Shown: positions 36,176 through 46,497, counted from the first letter of the stretch. The stretch: DNA of 64,000 nt from Oscillospiraceae bacterium (GCA_017559185.1 JAFYSU010000014.1:1-64000), one strand, 5' to 3'. The notes: generated from the letters alone by a model not told the origin. Translations and numbers: made by a program.

Positions 36176-37234
36176 ATGAATAAAGAATTTTTTGAAGCTC
36201 TTTACGCACTGGAAAAGGAAAAAGGTATTTCGGTTGCTTACTTAATCGAAAAAATTTCCAATGCAATTTCTATTGCCGTTAAAAGAGATGTTGGCGGTAT
36301 AGATGAAAACATTGTTGAAATTGACCCGGAAGCAGGTCGTTTTTATGTAGCTGTTCGCAAATATGTTGTTGAAGAGGTTACCGACCCTCTTACCGAAATG
36401 ACACCTGCCGAAGCTATTAATTACAGCAAATCCGCAAACATTGGCGATTTGGTTGAAATTCCGCTTAAAACAAAGGAATTCGGTCGTATTGCTGCACAGG
36501 CTGCAAAACATGTTATCCGTCAGGGTATAAGCGAAGCTGAAAAAGGTCAGCTCCTGCAGAAATATCAGAGCAAAAAATACGAACTTATCTCTGCACAGGT
36601 ACTTAAAGTTGACCCAATTAAAGGTAATGCTACACTTGAAATTGATAAACACGAAGCAATTCTGCCAAAATCCGAACAGGTTCCGGGTGAAGAACTGGTT
36701 GAAGGCAGCCGTGTTATGATTTATGTTGTGGATGTATCCGCAGGTGCAAAAGGTCCTAAACTTATGATATCCAGAACACATCCTGGTCTTATCAAACGCC
36801 TGTTTGAAATTGAAACTCCAGAAGTTGAAGACGGCACCGTGGAAATTAAAGCGGTTTCCCGTGAAGCAGGCTCCAGAACCAAAATTGCGGTTTACTCCAA
36901 GGATGAAAATGTTGACCCTGTAGGTGCTTGCATAGGCCCTAAAGGCAGCCGTGTATCAGCTATTGTTGAAGAACTCGGCGGTGAAAAAATTGATGTTGTT
37001 AAATATTCGGAAGACCCTGCTGAATTTATCTCCGCAGCTCTTTCTCCTGCACAGGTTTTGTCGGTTGAGCTTGATGAAGAAGGCACAAAAGCATGTCATG
37101 TTACAGTTCCCGATAATCAGCTTTCCTTGGCAATCGGCAACAAGGGTCAGAATGCTCGTCTTGCTGCAAGACTGACAGGCTGGAAGATTGACATTCGTCC
37201 AGAAAGCGGATTTTACGAAGGTTCCCAGGAATAA
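36176..37234 (+). CDS. nusA: Transcription termination/antitermination factor NusA
   Basis: About 352 residues: an RNA polymerase-binding N-terminal domain (1-125), S1 domain (about 135-200, 'GVRVMIYVVDVSAGAKG'-like region) and two KH domains ('CIGPKGSRVSAIVEELGGEK' near 245 and 'LAIGNKGQNARLAARLTGWK' near 320). It lacks the C-terminal acidic repeats of proteobacterial NusA, as is normal for Firmicutes. ATG 36176 has AAGGAG eleven bases upstream; ATG 36167 is only two bases away and unlikely. Confidence 0.96.
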   Translation: MNKEFFEALYALEKEKGISVAYLIEKISNAISIAVKRDVGGIDENIVEIDPEAGRFYVAVRKYVVEEVTDPLTEMTPAEAINYSKSANIGDLVEIPLKTKEFGRIAAQAAKHVIRQGISEAEKGQLLQKYQSKKYELISAQVLKVDPIKGNATLEIDKHEAILPKSEQVPGEELVEGSRVMIYVVDVSAGAKGPKLMISRTHPGLIKRLFEIETPEVEDGTVEIKAVSREAGSRTKIAVYSKDENVDPVGACIGPKGSRVSAIVEELGGEKIDVVKYSEDPAEFISAALSPAQVLSVELDEEGTKACHVTVPDNQLSLAIGNKGQNARLAARLTGWKIDIRPESGFYEGSQE

Positions 37235-37252
37235 TATTGGGAGGTAGCGGGC

Positions 37253-37525
37253 ATGACGGTAAGAAAAATTCCCGTGCGTATGTGTACGGGATGCAGCGAG
37301 CATAAACCCAAAAAAGAACTTATTCGTGTGGTAAAATCTCCCGAAGGCGAGATTTCCATTGACCACAAAGGGAAAAAATCGGGCAGAGGAGCATACATTT
37401 GCCCTGATGCTGAATGTCTTAAAAAGGCAAGAAAAGCAAAACGCCTGGAACGCGTTTTTGAATGTCAGATACCGGAAGAGGTTTACCAAAGGCTGGAGGA
37501 GGAAATTCAAAACAGTGAAGGATAA
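37253..37525 (+). CDS. ylxR: YlxR (DUF448) RNA-binding protein
   Basis: A 90-residue nucleoid or RNA-associated protein. The conserved start 'RKIPVRMCTGCSEHKPKKEL' and 'KSGRGAYICPDAECLKKA' define DUF448. It lies between nusA and ylxQ, as in Bacillus. YlxR has been reported as an expression regulator and RNase P interactor in other Firmicutes; its role here is inferred from family only. Confidence 0.95.
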   Translation: MTVRKIPVRMCTGCSEHKPKKELIRVVKSPEGEISIDHKGKKSGRGAYICPDAECLKKARKAKRLERVFECQIPEEVYQRLEEEIQNSEG

Positions 37526-37835
37526 AATGCTGTCTACTATTGGATTGTGCAAGCGTGCCGGAAAGCTCGTGATGGGATTTGACTTGGTGGCAGATGCACT
37601 TGCGACAGGAAAAGCACACAGCGTGTTTTTGTGCAGTGATTTGTCGCCGAAAAGCGAAAAATCCATAACCCGTATATGCGAAGAATGGGGCGAAGCACCT
37701 TATGCTTTGCCGCTTGTAATGGATGAGGTGGCAATGATTGTAGGCCGCCGTACCGGAATACTGGCTGTGACCGATGCCGGACTTGCCAAAAAACTGGCAG
37801 GACTTGTTGGGAACTGTGAGGAGGATAAGATATGA
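37515..37835 (+). CDS. ylxQ: L7Ae-like ribosomal/kink-turn protein YlxQ
   Basis: About 106 residues of the L7Ae/L30e fold, which binds kink-turn RNA. It starts '[20 protein letters not shown]' and has '[18 protein letters not shown]' at the end. The GTG at 37515 (GGAGGAGG upstream) overlaps the end of ylxR by 11 bases; ATG 37527 is an alternative start. Its stop overlaps the infB start (ATGA). Confidence 0.9.
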   Translation: MKDKMLSTIGLCKRAGKLVMGFDLVADALATGKAHSVFLCSDLSPKSEKSITRICEEWGEAPYALPLVMDEVAMIVGRRTGILAVTDAGLAKKLAGLVGNCEEDKI

Positions 37836-40486
37836 CGAATGATAAATACCGCGTACATGAAGTCGCAAAGGATTTGAATGTACCAAGTAAAGATATTATT
37901 GATTTGCTCGGCAAACATTTTGATACACCAAAAAAACACATGACTGCACTTACTTCCGAAGAACTGAACCTGGTGTTCGAACACTATACCCAGAACAATC
38001 AGGAAAAGAGCTTTGATGAATATTTTGCTTCCGGTCAGAAAAAGGAAGCTGCAAAACCTGAACAGCCAAAACAGGAAAAGGCTGAAAAACAGGCACCAAA
38101 ACAACCAAAGCAGGAACAAAAAGCTGCACCTAAGCGTGAAGAAACTCCTGCAAAATTTGAAAAAGAAGCTCAGCGTGAGGTGACTATGGAGAAAAAACCG
38201 GCACAGCAGGCATCTGCACCAAAAGCAGACGCACCAAAACAGAAAGCAAACTTTACCCCAAATACAAACAAGAAGTTTAATTCTGACAACCGTCAGGGCG
38301 GTCAGCAAGAAAGAAGACAGGGCGGTCAAAATCAGCAAAGACCAAACAATAACAACGGTTTCCGCCAGAACAACAATCAGCAGCCAAAAGCTGCACCTGC
38401 ACAGCAGAACCGTCCAAACAACGCGCCTGCTGCTAAAAAACCTGCTGCTCAGCCGGCAGCACCTGCTCGTCCTGTAACACCGGTAGCTCCTCCGCCAACC
38501 GAAACCACCGCAAGCGGAAGAACCTTCCGTCATGTTGACATGCGTGCGGCAAATGTTGATTTGGATAAATACAACGAACGCTACGAAACCATTGCACCTG
38601 TGAACATGGCTCGTAAAGATACAGGCGTTAAAAAGCAGAAATTTGCAAACAAAAACAATAAAAAACCATTCATGTCCAAAAAGGATAAAGAAATGGAAAA
38701 ACTGCGCCGTTTGGAAATGGAACGCGAACGCCGCCAGAAACTGCAGATTACCATTCCTGATGAAATTACAGTTGGTGATTTGGCTCTCCGTCTTAAAGTG
38801 CAGGCTGCCGAAGTTATCAAAAAGCTTATGATGCTTGGTGTAATGGCATCCGTTTCCGAAGTTATTGACTACGACACCGCTGCAATGGTTGCAATGGAAA
38901 TTGGTGCAAAGGTTGAGCGTGAAGTAGTTGTTACCTTGGAAGAACGCCTGTTTGACGATACCGAAGACAACGACGACAATCTGGTTGCTCGTCCTCCGGT
39001 AGTTGTTGTAATGGGGCATGTTGACCACGGTAAAACATCTATTCTGGACGCTATCCGCAAAGCTAATGTTACCTCCGGCGAGGCTGGCGGTATTACACAG
39101 CACATTGGTGCTTATCAGGTAGCTGTTGGCGACCGTCCAATCACATTCCTTGATACACCAGGTCACGAAGCGTTTACCTCCATGCGTGCGCGCGGTGCAA
39201 AAACTACCGATATTGCTATCCTTGTAGTAGCTGCCGACGACGGTATCATGCCTCAGACAGTTGAGTCCATTGCTCACGCAAAAGCGGCTGAAGTTTCCAT
39301 CATTGTTGCTATCAATAAAATTGACAAACCAACCGCTGATATTGAAAGAGTAAAACAGGAACTTACCGAATACGAACTCGTACCTGAAGAATGGGGCGGC
39401 GATGTTATTTGTGTTCCTGTATCCGCTAAAACAGGTCAGGGTCTTGATGAACTGCTTGAAATGGTTCTGCTTACCGCAGATGTTAAAGAACTCAAAGCTA
39501 ACCCAGACCGTCAGGCTAAAGGTACTGTTATTGAAGCTCGTCTGGACAAAGGCCGTGGTCCTATTGCTACACTGCTTGTACAGACAGGTACACTCAGAAC
39601 AGGTGATGCAATCATCGCTGGTACTGCTGTAGGCCGTGTGCGTGTAATGTGCAACGACCGTGGTGAACGCCTTGATGTTGCAGGTCCTTCCACTCCTGTT
39701 GAAATTACAGGTTTGGCAGAAGTTCCATCTGCTGGGGATATCTTCAATGCAGTTGAAGATGAGCGTCTGGCTCGTGAACTTGTTGAACAGCGTAAAACAG
39801 AAGCTAAAGAAGAACAGTTCAAATCCTACAACAAGGTAACACTTGAAAACCTGTTCTCCCAGATTGCTGATGGCGAAATGAAGGAACTTCCAATCATCGT
39901 TAAAGCGGATGTACAGGGTTCTGCCGAAGCTGTAAAACAGTCTTTGGAAAAACTTACAAACGAAGAAGTACGCGTAAAAGTTATTCACAGCGGTGTTGGT
40001 ACAATCAGCAAATCCGATGTTATGCTTGCTAACGCTTCCAATGCAATCATCGTAGGCTTTAATGTTCGTCCAGATACCATTGTTAAAGAAGAAGCTGAAC
40101 GCGAAGGTGTTGACATTCGTCTGTACCGTATTATTTACGATGCAATCAACGAAATTACCGATGCTATGAAAGGTATGCTTGCACCAAAATTCCGCGATGT
40201 TGAACTTGGTAAAGCTGAAATCCGTCAGGTTTACAAAATTTCCGGTGTTGGTATGGTTGCAGGTGCTTATGTTACCGAAGGTAAAATTACCAGAAATGCA
40301 AAAATCCGCGTTGTTCGTGACGGCATTATCGTTGCAGATGTTGAGCTTAATGACCTTAAACGCTTTAAAGACAGCGTAAAAGAGGTTGCAAGAGGCTTTG
40401 AATGTGGTATGAGCCTTGTTAAATATGCAGATATTAAAGAAGGCGACATCTTTGAAGCATATATTACTGAAGAATATCGTGACTGA
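37832..40486 (+). CDS. infB: Translation initiation factor IF-2
   Basis: An 884-residue GTPase that places initiator tRNA on the ribosome. An N-terminal IF2_N domain is followed by a long Gln/Ala/Pro/Lys-rich linker (about 65-235), a second IF2_N domain, then the GTPase domain from about 385 ('[14 protein letters not shown]', '[15 protein letters not shown]', 'NKIDKP') and domains II-IV to '[11 protein letters not shown]'. The four-base overlap with ylxQ implies coupling. Confidence 0.97.
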   Translation: MTNDKYRVHEVAKDLNVPSKDIIDLLGKHFDTPKKHMTALTSEELNLVFEHYTQNNQEKSFDEYFASGQKKEAAKPEQPKQEKAEKQAPKQPKQEQKAAPKREETPAKFEKEAQREVTMEKKPAQQASAPKADAPKQKANFTPNTNKKFNSDNRQGGQQERRQGGQNQQRPNNNNGFRQNNNQQPKAAPAQQNRPNNAPAAKKPAAQPAAPARPVTPVAPPPTETTASGRTFRHVDMRAANVDLDKYNERYETIAPVNMARKDTGVKKQKFANKNNKKPFMSKKDKEMEKLRRLEMERERRQKLQITIPDEITVGDLALRLKVQAAEVIKKLMMLGVMASVSEVIDYDTAAMVAMEIGAKVEREVVVTLEERLFDDTEDNDDNLVARPPVVVVMGHVDHGKTSILDAIRKANVTSGEAGGITQHIGAYQVAVGDRPITFLDTPGHEAFTSMRARGAKTTDIAILVVAADDGIMPQTVESIAHAKAAEVSIIVAINKIDKPTADIERVKQELTEYELVPEEWGGDVICVPVSAKTGQGLDELLEMVLLTADVKELKANPDRQAKGTVIEARLDKGRGPIATLLVQTGTLRTGDAIIAGTAVGRVRVMCNDRGERLDVAGPSTPVEITGLAEVPSAGDIFNAVEDERLARELVEQRKTEAKEEQFKSYNKVTLENLFSQIADGEMKELPIIVKADVQGSAEAVKQSLEKLTNEEVRVKVIHSGVGTISKSDVMLANASNAIIVGFNVRPDTIVKEEAEREGVDIRLYRIIYDAINEITDAMKGMLAPKFRDVELGKAEIRQVYKISGVGMVAGAYVTEGKITRNAKIRVVRDGIIVADVELNDLKRFKDSVKEVARGFECGMSLVKYADIKEGDIFEAYITEEYRD

Positions 40487-40525
40487 GTCTGAAGCCTGTT
40501 AAGGTCATTCCGACTCGTAAAAAAT

Positions 40526-40551
40526 GCCGGAGGCGAGTACTCGCTTCCGGC
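40526..40551 (+). other. Stable hairpin between infB and rbfA
   Basis: Stem GCCGGAGGCGAG / CTCGCTTCCGGC (one G-U pair, 2-base loop), without a T tract. It is more likely an mRNA processing or stability element than a terminator. Confidence 0.5.
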
Positions 40552-40580
40552 AGGTTAATCCAAAAAAGAGGTGAAAAGGA

Positions 40581-40940
40581 ATGGCAAACTATAAAGTTAA
40601 CAGAATGACAGAAGATATCCGTCGTGAGCTTACCGATATTATGCACATGATGAAAGACCCAAGAATAAGCAGCCTTTTAACCATTATGAAGGTAGACCTT
40701 TCAAACGATTACGGTCATTGCAGGGTATACATTTCCTCAATGGAAGGCATTGAAAAAGCAAACGAGGCTGTAAAAGGACTTAACAGCGGTGCGGGATTTA
40801 TTCGTCGTGAAATAAACTCACGCCTTAAAATGCGCAGAACACCGGAATTCAAGTTCATAGCTGATGATTCTACGGAATACAGTGCGGGAATTGCAAAAAT
40901 TCTCAATGACCTTGAGGTGGGAAAAAATGATGAGGATTGA
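40581..40940 (+). CDS. rbfA: Ribosome-binding factor A
   Basis: A 119-residue KH-like protein needed for 16S rRNA 5'-end processing and 30S maturation. It shows 'RMTEDIRRELTDIMHMMKDP' and 'RREINSRLKMRRTPEFKF', both typical. It ends inside the start of the DHH phosphoesterase gene. Confidence 0.96.
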   Translation: MANYKVNRMTEDIRRELTDIMHMMKDPRISSLLTIMKVDLSNDYGHCRVYISSMEGIEKANEAVKGLNSGAGFIRREINSRLKMRRTPEFKFIADDSTEYSAGIAKILNDLEVGKNDED

Positions 40941-41880
40941 TGTATCAAAAGCTGCGCAGCTTCTTAAAGAGCAGGACAAGATTATAATAATCTGTCATGA
41001 ATCGCCCGACGGGGATACAGTGGGAAGCGGATTTAGCTTGGGCAGAGCATTGAAGAAAATGGGTAAAAAGGTAAAAATACTCTGTTCCGACCCGTTTCCG
41101 AAGTCCCTTTTGTTTATTACCGAAAATTTTGAAAATGACGAGTTTGAAAACGGCTATGTTGTAGCTGTTGATGTTGCCGATAACAAATTGTTTGGCAGCA
41201 AACTTGAAGAATATAAAGAAAAAACAAACCTGTGCATAGACCATCACCAAAGCAACACCGAGTATGCACAAAATTTGCTTTTGCGTGCCGATGCAGCCGC
41301 AGCGGCAGAGGTAGTGTACGATGTAATAAAAGCTCTTGGTGCGGACATTTCGGGGGACATAGCACAGGGGATATATACTGCTTTAGCTACCGATACAGGC
41401 TGCTTTATGTTTTCCAATACAAGTGCACATACGCACCGTTTGGCGGCTGAGCTTATTGAAGCTGGAGTGGATTTTGCCGCGGTAAACCAAAGAATGTTTG
41501 AAACCAAAACACCCGGCAGAGTTGCCATGGAAAAAATGGTATACAACGATTTGGAATATTACTTTGACGGACAATGTGCGGTGATTTGCATTACACAGGA
41601 AATGCTTGCAAAAGCAGATGCTCGTACCGATGAGCTGGAAGGCCTTGCGTCGCTTCCGCGCCAAATCGAGGGTGTTAAGGTAGGTATAACCATGAAGCAG
41701 CAGGAAGATTTGGAAAGCTTTAAGGTGTCGGTTCGTACTACCGACGAAGCAGATGCTTCGGATATATGCAGGCTGCTTGGCGGCGGTGGACATGCCAAAG
41801 CTGCAGGCTGCCGTGTATACGGGGATGTTAAGCAGGCAAAAGAACAAATACTTGAAGCAGTACAAAGCTGCCTTAAATAA
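40927..41880 (+). CDS. nrnA: DHH-family bifunctional oligoribonuclease/PAP phosphatase NrnA
   Basis: About 317 residues. It degrades nano-RNAs and 3'-phosphoadenosine 5'-phosphate. Motifs seen: 'HESPDGDTVGSGFSLG' near 24, the D-H-H of 'NLCIDHHQSN' near 100, and the DHHA1 tail 'LLGGGGHAKAAGCRV' near 285. It starts inside the end of rbfA (14-base overlap; ATG 40927 or 40930). The rbfA-nrnA-truB-ribF order is standard in Firmicutes. Confidence 0.94.
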   Translation: MMRIDVSKAAQLLKEQDKIIIICHESPDGDTVGSGFSLGRALKKMGKKVKILCSDPFPKSLLFITENFENDEFENGYVVAVDVADNKLFGSKLEEYKEKTNLCIDHHQSNTEYAQNLLLRADAAAAAEVVYDVIKALGADISGDIAQGIYTALATDTGCFMFSNTSAHTHRLAAELIEAGVDFAAVNQRMFETKTPGRVAMEKMVYNDLEYYFDGQCAVICITQEMLAKADARTDELEGLASLPRQIEGVKVGITMKQQEDLESFKVSVRTTDEADASDICRLLGGGGHAKAAGCRVYGDVKQAKEQILEAVQSCLK

Positions 41881-41916
41881 CGGCTTTTGCCGAATTTTGA
41901 AGAAACGGAGCATTGA

Positions 41917-42840
41917 ATGAAGATGAATACCGACGGAATATTATTGATAGATAAACCACAGGGATACACCTCGTTCGATGTGGTTGCGCGAATGCGTGGT
42001 ATGCTGTCCACCCGAAAGGTTGGACATGCAGGAACGCTTGACCCTATGGCAACAGGCGTGCTGCCTGTGTTTGTGGGTAGAGCAACCAAATGCTGCGATA
42101 TTCTTCCAAGACAGGACAAGCGTTATCTGGCAGAGTTTGTTTTGGGCAAAACAACAGACACTCAGGATATAACAGGAACAGTTTTGACTGAAAGTGCTGT
42201 TGATGTAAATGAAAAAGATGTTGAAAAAGTACTTGAAAGCTTTCGCGGAAAAATTCAGCAGATACCTCCAATGTATTCGGCTGTGCAGGTCGATGGAAAA
42301 CGCCTTTACGAATTGGCAAGAAAAGGTGTTGAGGTTGAACGCAAACCGCGTGATATTGAGATTTTTTCGCTTGAATTAATTGAAAGCGATGCCGAAAATG
42401 CCCGCTATGTTATAGATGTGCATTGTTCAAAGGGTACTTACATCAGAACCGTTTGTCATGATATAGGGCAGGAGCTGGGCTGCGGTGCAACTCTTACGGG
42501 ATTAAGGCGCACAATGGCAGCAGGCTTTGGAATTGGCGAGTGCATTACCATTGATGAGGCAAATGAACTTGCCGAAAAAAACTGCCTGCGCGAAAAGCTT
42601 ATTCCGATTTCCGAAGCATTCCGAAGCCTTGCCGAAATAAATTTGAGTGAGGACCAAACAAGAATGTTCCGAAACGGTGTAAGATTGGATGCAAAACGGT
42701 GCAGGGTGCAAAAAAACTCGCAGGAAAACCGCTACCGCGTATTGGGTGCGGACAGAACATTTTTGGGAATAGCACATATAGGCGAGGATGGTCACACCCT
42801 GTATTGTGACAAACTTTTTGCAACGGAGGGAAATCCTTGA
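41917..42840 (+). CDS. truB: tRNA pseudouridine-55 synthase TruB
   Basis: A 307-residue enzyme that makes pseudouridine 55 in the T-loop of tRNAs. Catalytic motif 'GHAGTLDPMATGVLPVFVG' near residue 36 holds the essential Asp; 'YSAVQVDGKRLYELARKG' and 'CSKGTYIRTVCHDIGQELG' follow. Its stop overlaps the TTG start of ribF. Confidence 0.97.
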   Translation: MKMNTDGILLIDKPQGYTSFDVVARMRGMLSTRKVGHAGTLDPMATGVLPVFVGRATKCCDILPRQDKRYLAEFVLGKTTDTQDITGTVLTESAVDVNEKDVEKVLESFRGKIQQIPPMYSAVQVDGKRLYELARKGVEVERKPRDIEIFSLELIESDAENARYVIDVHCSKGTYIRTVCHDIGQELGCGATLTGLRRTMAAGFGIGECITIDEANELAEKNCLREKLIPISEAFRSLAEINLSEDQTRMFRNGVRLDAKRCRVQKNSQENRYRVLGADRTFLGIAHIGEDGHTLYCDKLFATEGNP

Positions 42841-43766
42841 TTAAATATTCAACCCTTGAGGGGATAAATGTGCCCGGCACATCCATTGCATTGGGTCAGT
42901 TTGACGGTATCCATCTTGGACATCAGGCTGTTATAAATAAGGCTGTGGAGGGCAGACAACGCGGTTTGGTGCCTGCTGTTTTCACATTTACAACAGGGAA
43001 TTCTCCAGCCACTGCCCCATCCAAAAAGGTAAACAATAAATTCATTTTTTCGCAGGACCTCAAGCTGAAGGCTTTGGATTACTTGGGGGTTGAAGTTGTT
43101 TTCAATCCGCCGTTTGAATCGTTTCGAGGTCTTACTCCCGAAGAGTTTGTACGCGATATTATTATAGGAACTTTTCATGCGAAAGAGATTTCCTGCGGAT
43201 TTAACTTTTTCTTTGGGAAAAATGCAGCTGCTTCGGCAGATGATTTGACCGAAATGGCTGCAAAATACGGTGTTCCGGTACATAAGGTTGAGGGTGTAAT
43301 GTGGAAGGACGAGCCTGTAAGCTCCACCAGAATACGCAAATGTTTGGAAGAAGGAGATATACTTTCGGCAAATTCAATGCTGGGGCTTTCTTTCATGCTT
43401 CGCAACGAGGTTATACCGGGTAAAAAGCTTGGAAGAAAAATACAGTTTCCAACAATAAATCAGCTTTTCCATCCGGGTCAGCTTATACCGCGCTACGGTG
43501 TGTATGCCACATATTTGGAATTTGGCAGCCGCCGTTATGCAGGTGTAACAAACATTGGAGTAAAACCCACCGTTGGAAGCGATATGCCGCTTGCCGAAAC
43601 ATACATAATCGGGTTCGAAGGTGATTTGTACGGTACTTACCCTGTGCTTCATCTGCTTGAGTTCTTGCGTCCCGAAATGAAGTTCGGCAGCGTTGAAGAA
43701 CTTCGCATGGCAATTGCAAACGATGTTGAGAGCTCAAAGGCTGTATTTAAAAAATATTTTGGGTGA
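42837..43766 (+). CDS. ribF: Bifunctional riboflavin kinase/FAD synthetase RibF
   Basis: A 309-residue enzyme that makes FMN and FAD. The N-terminal nucleotidyltransferase domain has 'ALGQFDGIHLGHQAVI' near residue 20 and 'EEGDILSANSMLG'; the C-terminal kinase domain has 'GKKLGRKIQFPTINQL' and 'YAGVTNIGVKPTVG'. TTG start overlaps truB by four bases. Confidence 0.96.
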   Translation: MIKYSTLEGINVPGTSIALGQFDGIHLGHQAVINKAVEGRQRGLVPAVFTFTTGNSPATAPSKKVNNKFIFSQDLKLKALDYLGVEVVFNPPFESFRGLTPEEFVRDIIIGTFHAKEISCGFNFFFGKNAAASADDLTEMAAKYGVPVHKVEGVMWKDEPVSSTRIRKCLEEGDILSANSMLGLSFMLRNEVIPGKKLGRKIQFPTINQLFHPGQLIPRYGVYATYLEFGSRRYAGVTNIGVKPTVGSDMPLAETYIIGFEGDLYGTYPVLHLLEFLRPEMKFGSVEELRMAIANDVESSKAVFKKYFG

Positions 43767-43772
43767 ATATAC

Positions 43773-43802
43773 TTTACAAAAAAGCAAAGTATATGTTATA
43801 CT
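43773..43802 (+). promoter_or_regulatory. rpsO promoter
   Basis: TTTACA (43773-43778) and extended -10 TGT-TATACT (43794-43802), 18 bases between hexamers. Confidence 0.6.
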
Positions 43803-43804
43803 AA

Positions 43805-43900
43805 CATGGTTATTGACCATATCCGCGGCTTGCGGGTGTAAGCCCTGTTTTCAGGGAGTATCACCGTTCCCCTTGCTGCGAATATAGGACAAGAAAAATA
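43805..43900 (+). promoter_or_regulatory. Structured rpsO leader
   Basis: The leader can form three hairpins: ATGGT-tattg-ACCAT, GGCTT-gcgggtgt-AAGCC and CCCTG-tttt-CAGGG. S15 is known to repress its own mRNA through structured leaders in several bacteria, so this is a candidate autoregulatory site. No known S15 leader class was matched. Confidence 0.4.
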
Positions 43901-43921
43901 TATTTAATGAGGTGATTCTCC

Positions 43922-44188
43922 ATGATGAGAAAAGAAGAAAAAACAGAAGTTATTCTTAACAACAGAACCCACGAAACTGACACAGGTTCTCCAGAAGTAC
44001 AGATCGCTATTCTTACAAAAAGAATTAACGACCTGACCGAGCACTGCAAAATCCACGCTAAAGACCATCACAGCCGTCGCGGTCTGCTCCAGATGGTTGG
44101 TAAACGCCGCAGCCTGCTCAACTACCTGATGAAGAAAGACATCAACCGTTACCGTGAAACAGTTAAGAGACTGGGTCTGCGTAAGTAA
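43922..44188 (+). CDS. rpsO: Ribosomal protein S15
   Basis: An 88-residue primary 16S rRNA-binding protein. '[20 protein letters not shown]' and '[20 protein letters not shown]' are strongly conserved. Two adjacent ATGs open the gene; either may be used. It sits before pnp, the conserved rpsO-pnp order, but has its own promoter and terminator. Confidence 0.98.
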   Translation: MMRKEEKTEVILNNRTHETDTGSPEVQIAILTKRINDLTEHCKIHAKDHHSRRGLLQMVGKRRSLLNYLMKKDINRYRETVKRLGLRK

Positions 44189-44203
44189 TTAGCTAAACTT
44201 AAG

Positions 44204-44237
44204 GGGCAAAGGTGCAAGTCTTGTACCTTTGCCTTTT
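44204..44237 (+). terminator. Terminator after rpsO
   Basis: Stem GGCAAAGGT / ACCTTTGCC (44204-44212, 44224-44232) followed by TTTTGT. Confidence 0.85.
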
Positions 44238-44278
44238 GTACAATAAAAACGAATCAGACCTGTGGACGGCAAAGCACA

Positions 44279-44334
44279 ATTTAGCAGTGAATAGAGTGTT
44301 TGGCGTATTCCAAGCACTGTATTTATTGCTAAAT
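44279..44334 (+). promoter_or_regulatory. Long hairpin in the pnp leader
   Basis: Two 25-base arms (44279-44303 and 44310-44334) pair at 24 of 25 positions, three of them G-U, around a 6-base loop, about 50 bases before the pnp start. Flanking CGGCA and TGCCG may extend it. In E. coli a comparable leader duplex is cut by RNase III, which lets PNPase repress itself; the same is inferred here. Confidence 0.6.
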
Positions 44335-44382
44335 GCCGAGCAGCCGTTCCTTGGTCAAAAAAATAATGGAGGAATGTAAATT

Positions 44383-46497
44383 ATGTTTGAAAACTACAGA
44401 ATTTTTGAAACAGAAGTTGCCGGCCGTAAGATGTCATTTGAAGTTGGCAAAATGTGCTGTCTTTCCAACGGTTCCGTAATGGTTCGCTACGGTGACACTT
44501 CCGTACTGGTAAATGTTACCGCAGCTTCCAAGCCAAGAGACGGCATTGACTTTTTCCCACTGTCCGTAGATTACGAAGAAAAACTGTACTCGGTAGGTAA
44601 AATTCCGGGTTCTTTCATGCGTCGTGAAGGCAAACCATCCGACAAAGCAATCTTGACTTCTCGTGTGGTTGACCGTCCAATTCGTCCGCTTTTCCCAAAA
44701 GATATGCGCAACGATGTTTCCGTTGTAATGACCGTTATGTCCTGCGACCAGGATTATTCTCCTGAAGTTTGCGGCATGATTGGTACATCCTTTGCTCTGT
44801 CCATTTCCGATATTCCATGGAATGGTCCAATCGCAGGCTTGAGCGTTGGTCTGGTTGACGATGAAATCATCCTTAACCCTACCGAAGAACAGAGAGCAAA
44901 AAGCACTCTTAACCTGACTGTTGCAGGTTCTGCTGAAAAAATCGTTATGATTGAAGCAGGTGCAGACCAGATTAAAGAAGATGTAATGCTCAAAGCAATT
45001 GAAACTGCACACGCAGAAATCAAAAAAATCGTTGCTTTCATTAAATCTGTTCAGGAAGAAATCGGCAAACCTAAATTTACATTTGAATCCAAAGAAGTTG
45101 ACCACGACATGTTCGAAGCAATTAAAGATTTTGCTATCGAAAAAGTTCGTGCAGCTTTGGATACCGATGATAAAAACGAAAGAGATGCTCGTCTTGCTCC
45201 TGTTATTGAAGAAGTTCACGCTAAATTCGATGAACTGTACCCAGAACAGATTGCTATGATTGACGAATGTCTGTACAAGCTTCAGAAATATGTTGTAAGA
45301 AGATGGCTGCTGGACGACGGCAAACGCGTTGACGGTCGTGGAATTAACGAAATCCGTCCGCTTGCTGCTGAAGTTGGTTTGCTGCCAAGAGTTCACGGCT
45401 CCGGTATGTTTACCCGTGGTCAGACTCAGGTTCTTACAGTTGCTACCCTTGGTTCTGTTTCCATGGAACAGAAGCTGGACGGTATCGACAACGAAGAATC
45501 CAAACGCTACATGCACCACTACAACTTCCCATCCTATTCCGTTGGTGAAACCAAACCTTCCAGAGGTCCCGGCCGCCGCGAAATCGGTCACGGTGCATTG
45601 GCTGAAAGAGCACTTGAACCTGTTATTCCTTCCGTTGAAGAATTCCCATACGCATTCCGTCTGGTTTCCGAGGTTCTGTCCTCCAACGGTTCCACATCTC
45701 AGGCATCCATTTGCGGTTCTACTTTGGCACTGATGGACGCAGGCGTTCCAATTAAAGCACCTGTTGCAGGTATCTCCTGCGGTCTTGTTACCGAAGGTGA
45801 CCGTTGGATGACAATGGTTGACATTCAGGGGCTGGAAGACTTCTTCGGCGATATGGACTTTAAAGTTGGCGGTACACACGAAGGTATTACCGCTATTCAG
45901 ATGGACCTTAAAAACGATGGTCTTACAATGGAAATCGTTGCTGAAGCATTTGAAAAATGCCGTCAGGCAAGACTGTACATTCTGGACGACATTATGCTCA
46001 AAGCAATTCCTGAACCACGCGAAGAACTGAGCCAGTACGCACCAAAAATGCTTACACTCACCATCCCTGTGGATAAAATCCGCGAAGTTATTGGTTCCGG
46101 CGGTAAAGTTATTCAGAAGATTTGTGCAGAATGTGATGTTAAAATTGACATCAGCGAAGAAGGTCAGGTATTTGTATCCGGTATTGATGCAGACAACGCA
46201 AGACGCGCTGTAAACATGATTGAAACCATTGCAAAAGACCCTGAAATCGGTGCAATTTATAAAGGTCGTGTAACCAAAATCATGAACTTCGGTGCATTCG
46301 TTGAAATCGCACCAGGTAAAGAAGGTATGGTTCACATTTCCGAACTGGAAAACCGTCGTGTTGAAAAAGTTGAAGATGTTGTTGCTGAAGGCGATGTTAT
46401 CCTTGTAAAGGTTAAAGAAATTGACAAAGTAAACGGCAAAATCAAACTTTCCAGAAAAGATGCACTTGATGCACTTGCACAGAGCAAAAAAGCATAA
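44383..46497 (+). CDS. pnp: Polynucleotide phosphorylase
   Basis: A 704-residue trimeric 3'-5' exoribonuclease of the RNA degradosome. Two RNase PH domains, with 'GKIPGSFMRREGKPSDKAIL' near 74 and 'RRWLLDDGKRVDGRG' then 'GRREIGHGALAERAL' in the second, are followed by KH ('VIGSGGKVIQKICAEC' near 568) and S1 ('YKGRVTKIMNFGAFVEIAPG' near 625) domains. It follows rpsO, the usual place, and has a long leader hairpin. Confidence 0.98.
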   Translation: MFENYRIFETEVAGRKMSFEVGKMCCLSNGSVMVRYGDTSVLVNVTAASKPRDGIDFFPLSVDYEEKLYSVGKIPGSFMRREGKPSDKAILTSRVVDRPIRPLFPKDMRNDVSVVMTVMSCDQDYSPEVCGMIGTSFALSISDIPWNGPIAGLSVGLVDDEIILNPTEEQRAKSTLNLTVAGSAEKIVMIEAGADQIKEDVMLKAIETAHAEIKKIVAFIKSVQEEIGKPKFTFESKEVDHDMFEAIKDFAIEKVRAALDTDDKNERDARLAPVIEEVHAKFDELYPEQIAMIDECLYKLQKYVVRRWLLDDGKRVDGRGINEIRPLAAEVGLLPRVHGSGMFTRGQTQVLTVATLGSVSMEQKLDGIDNEESKRYMHHYNFPSYSVGETKPSRGPGRREIGHGALAERALEPVIPSVEEFPYAFRLVSEVLSSNGSTSQASICGSTLALMDAGVPIKAPVAGISCGLVTEGDRWMTMVDIQGLEDFFGDMDFKVGGTHEGITAIQMDLKNDGLTMEIVAEAFEKCRQARLYILDDIMLKAIPEPREELSQYAPKMLTLTIPVDKIREVIGSGGKVIQKICAECDVKIDISEEGQVFVSGIDADNARRAVNMIETIAKDPEIGAIYKGRVTKIMNFGAFVEIAPGKEGMVHISELENRRVEKVEDVVAEGDVILVKVKEIDKVNGKIKLSRKDALDALAQSKKA

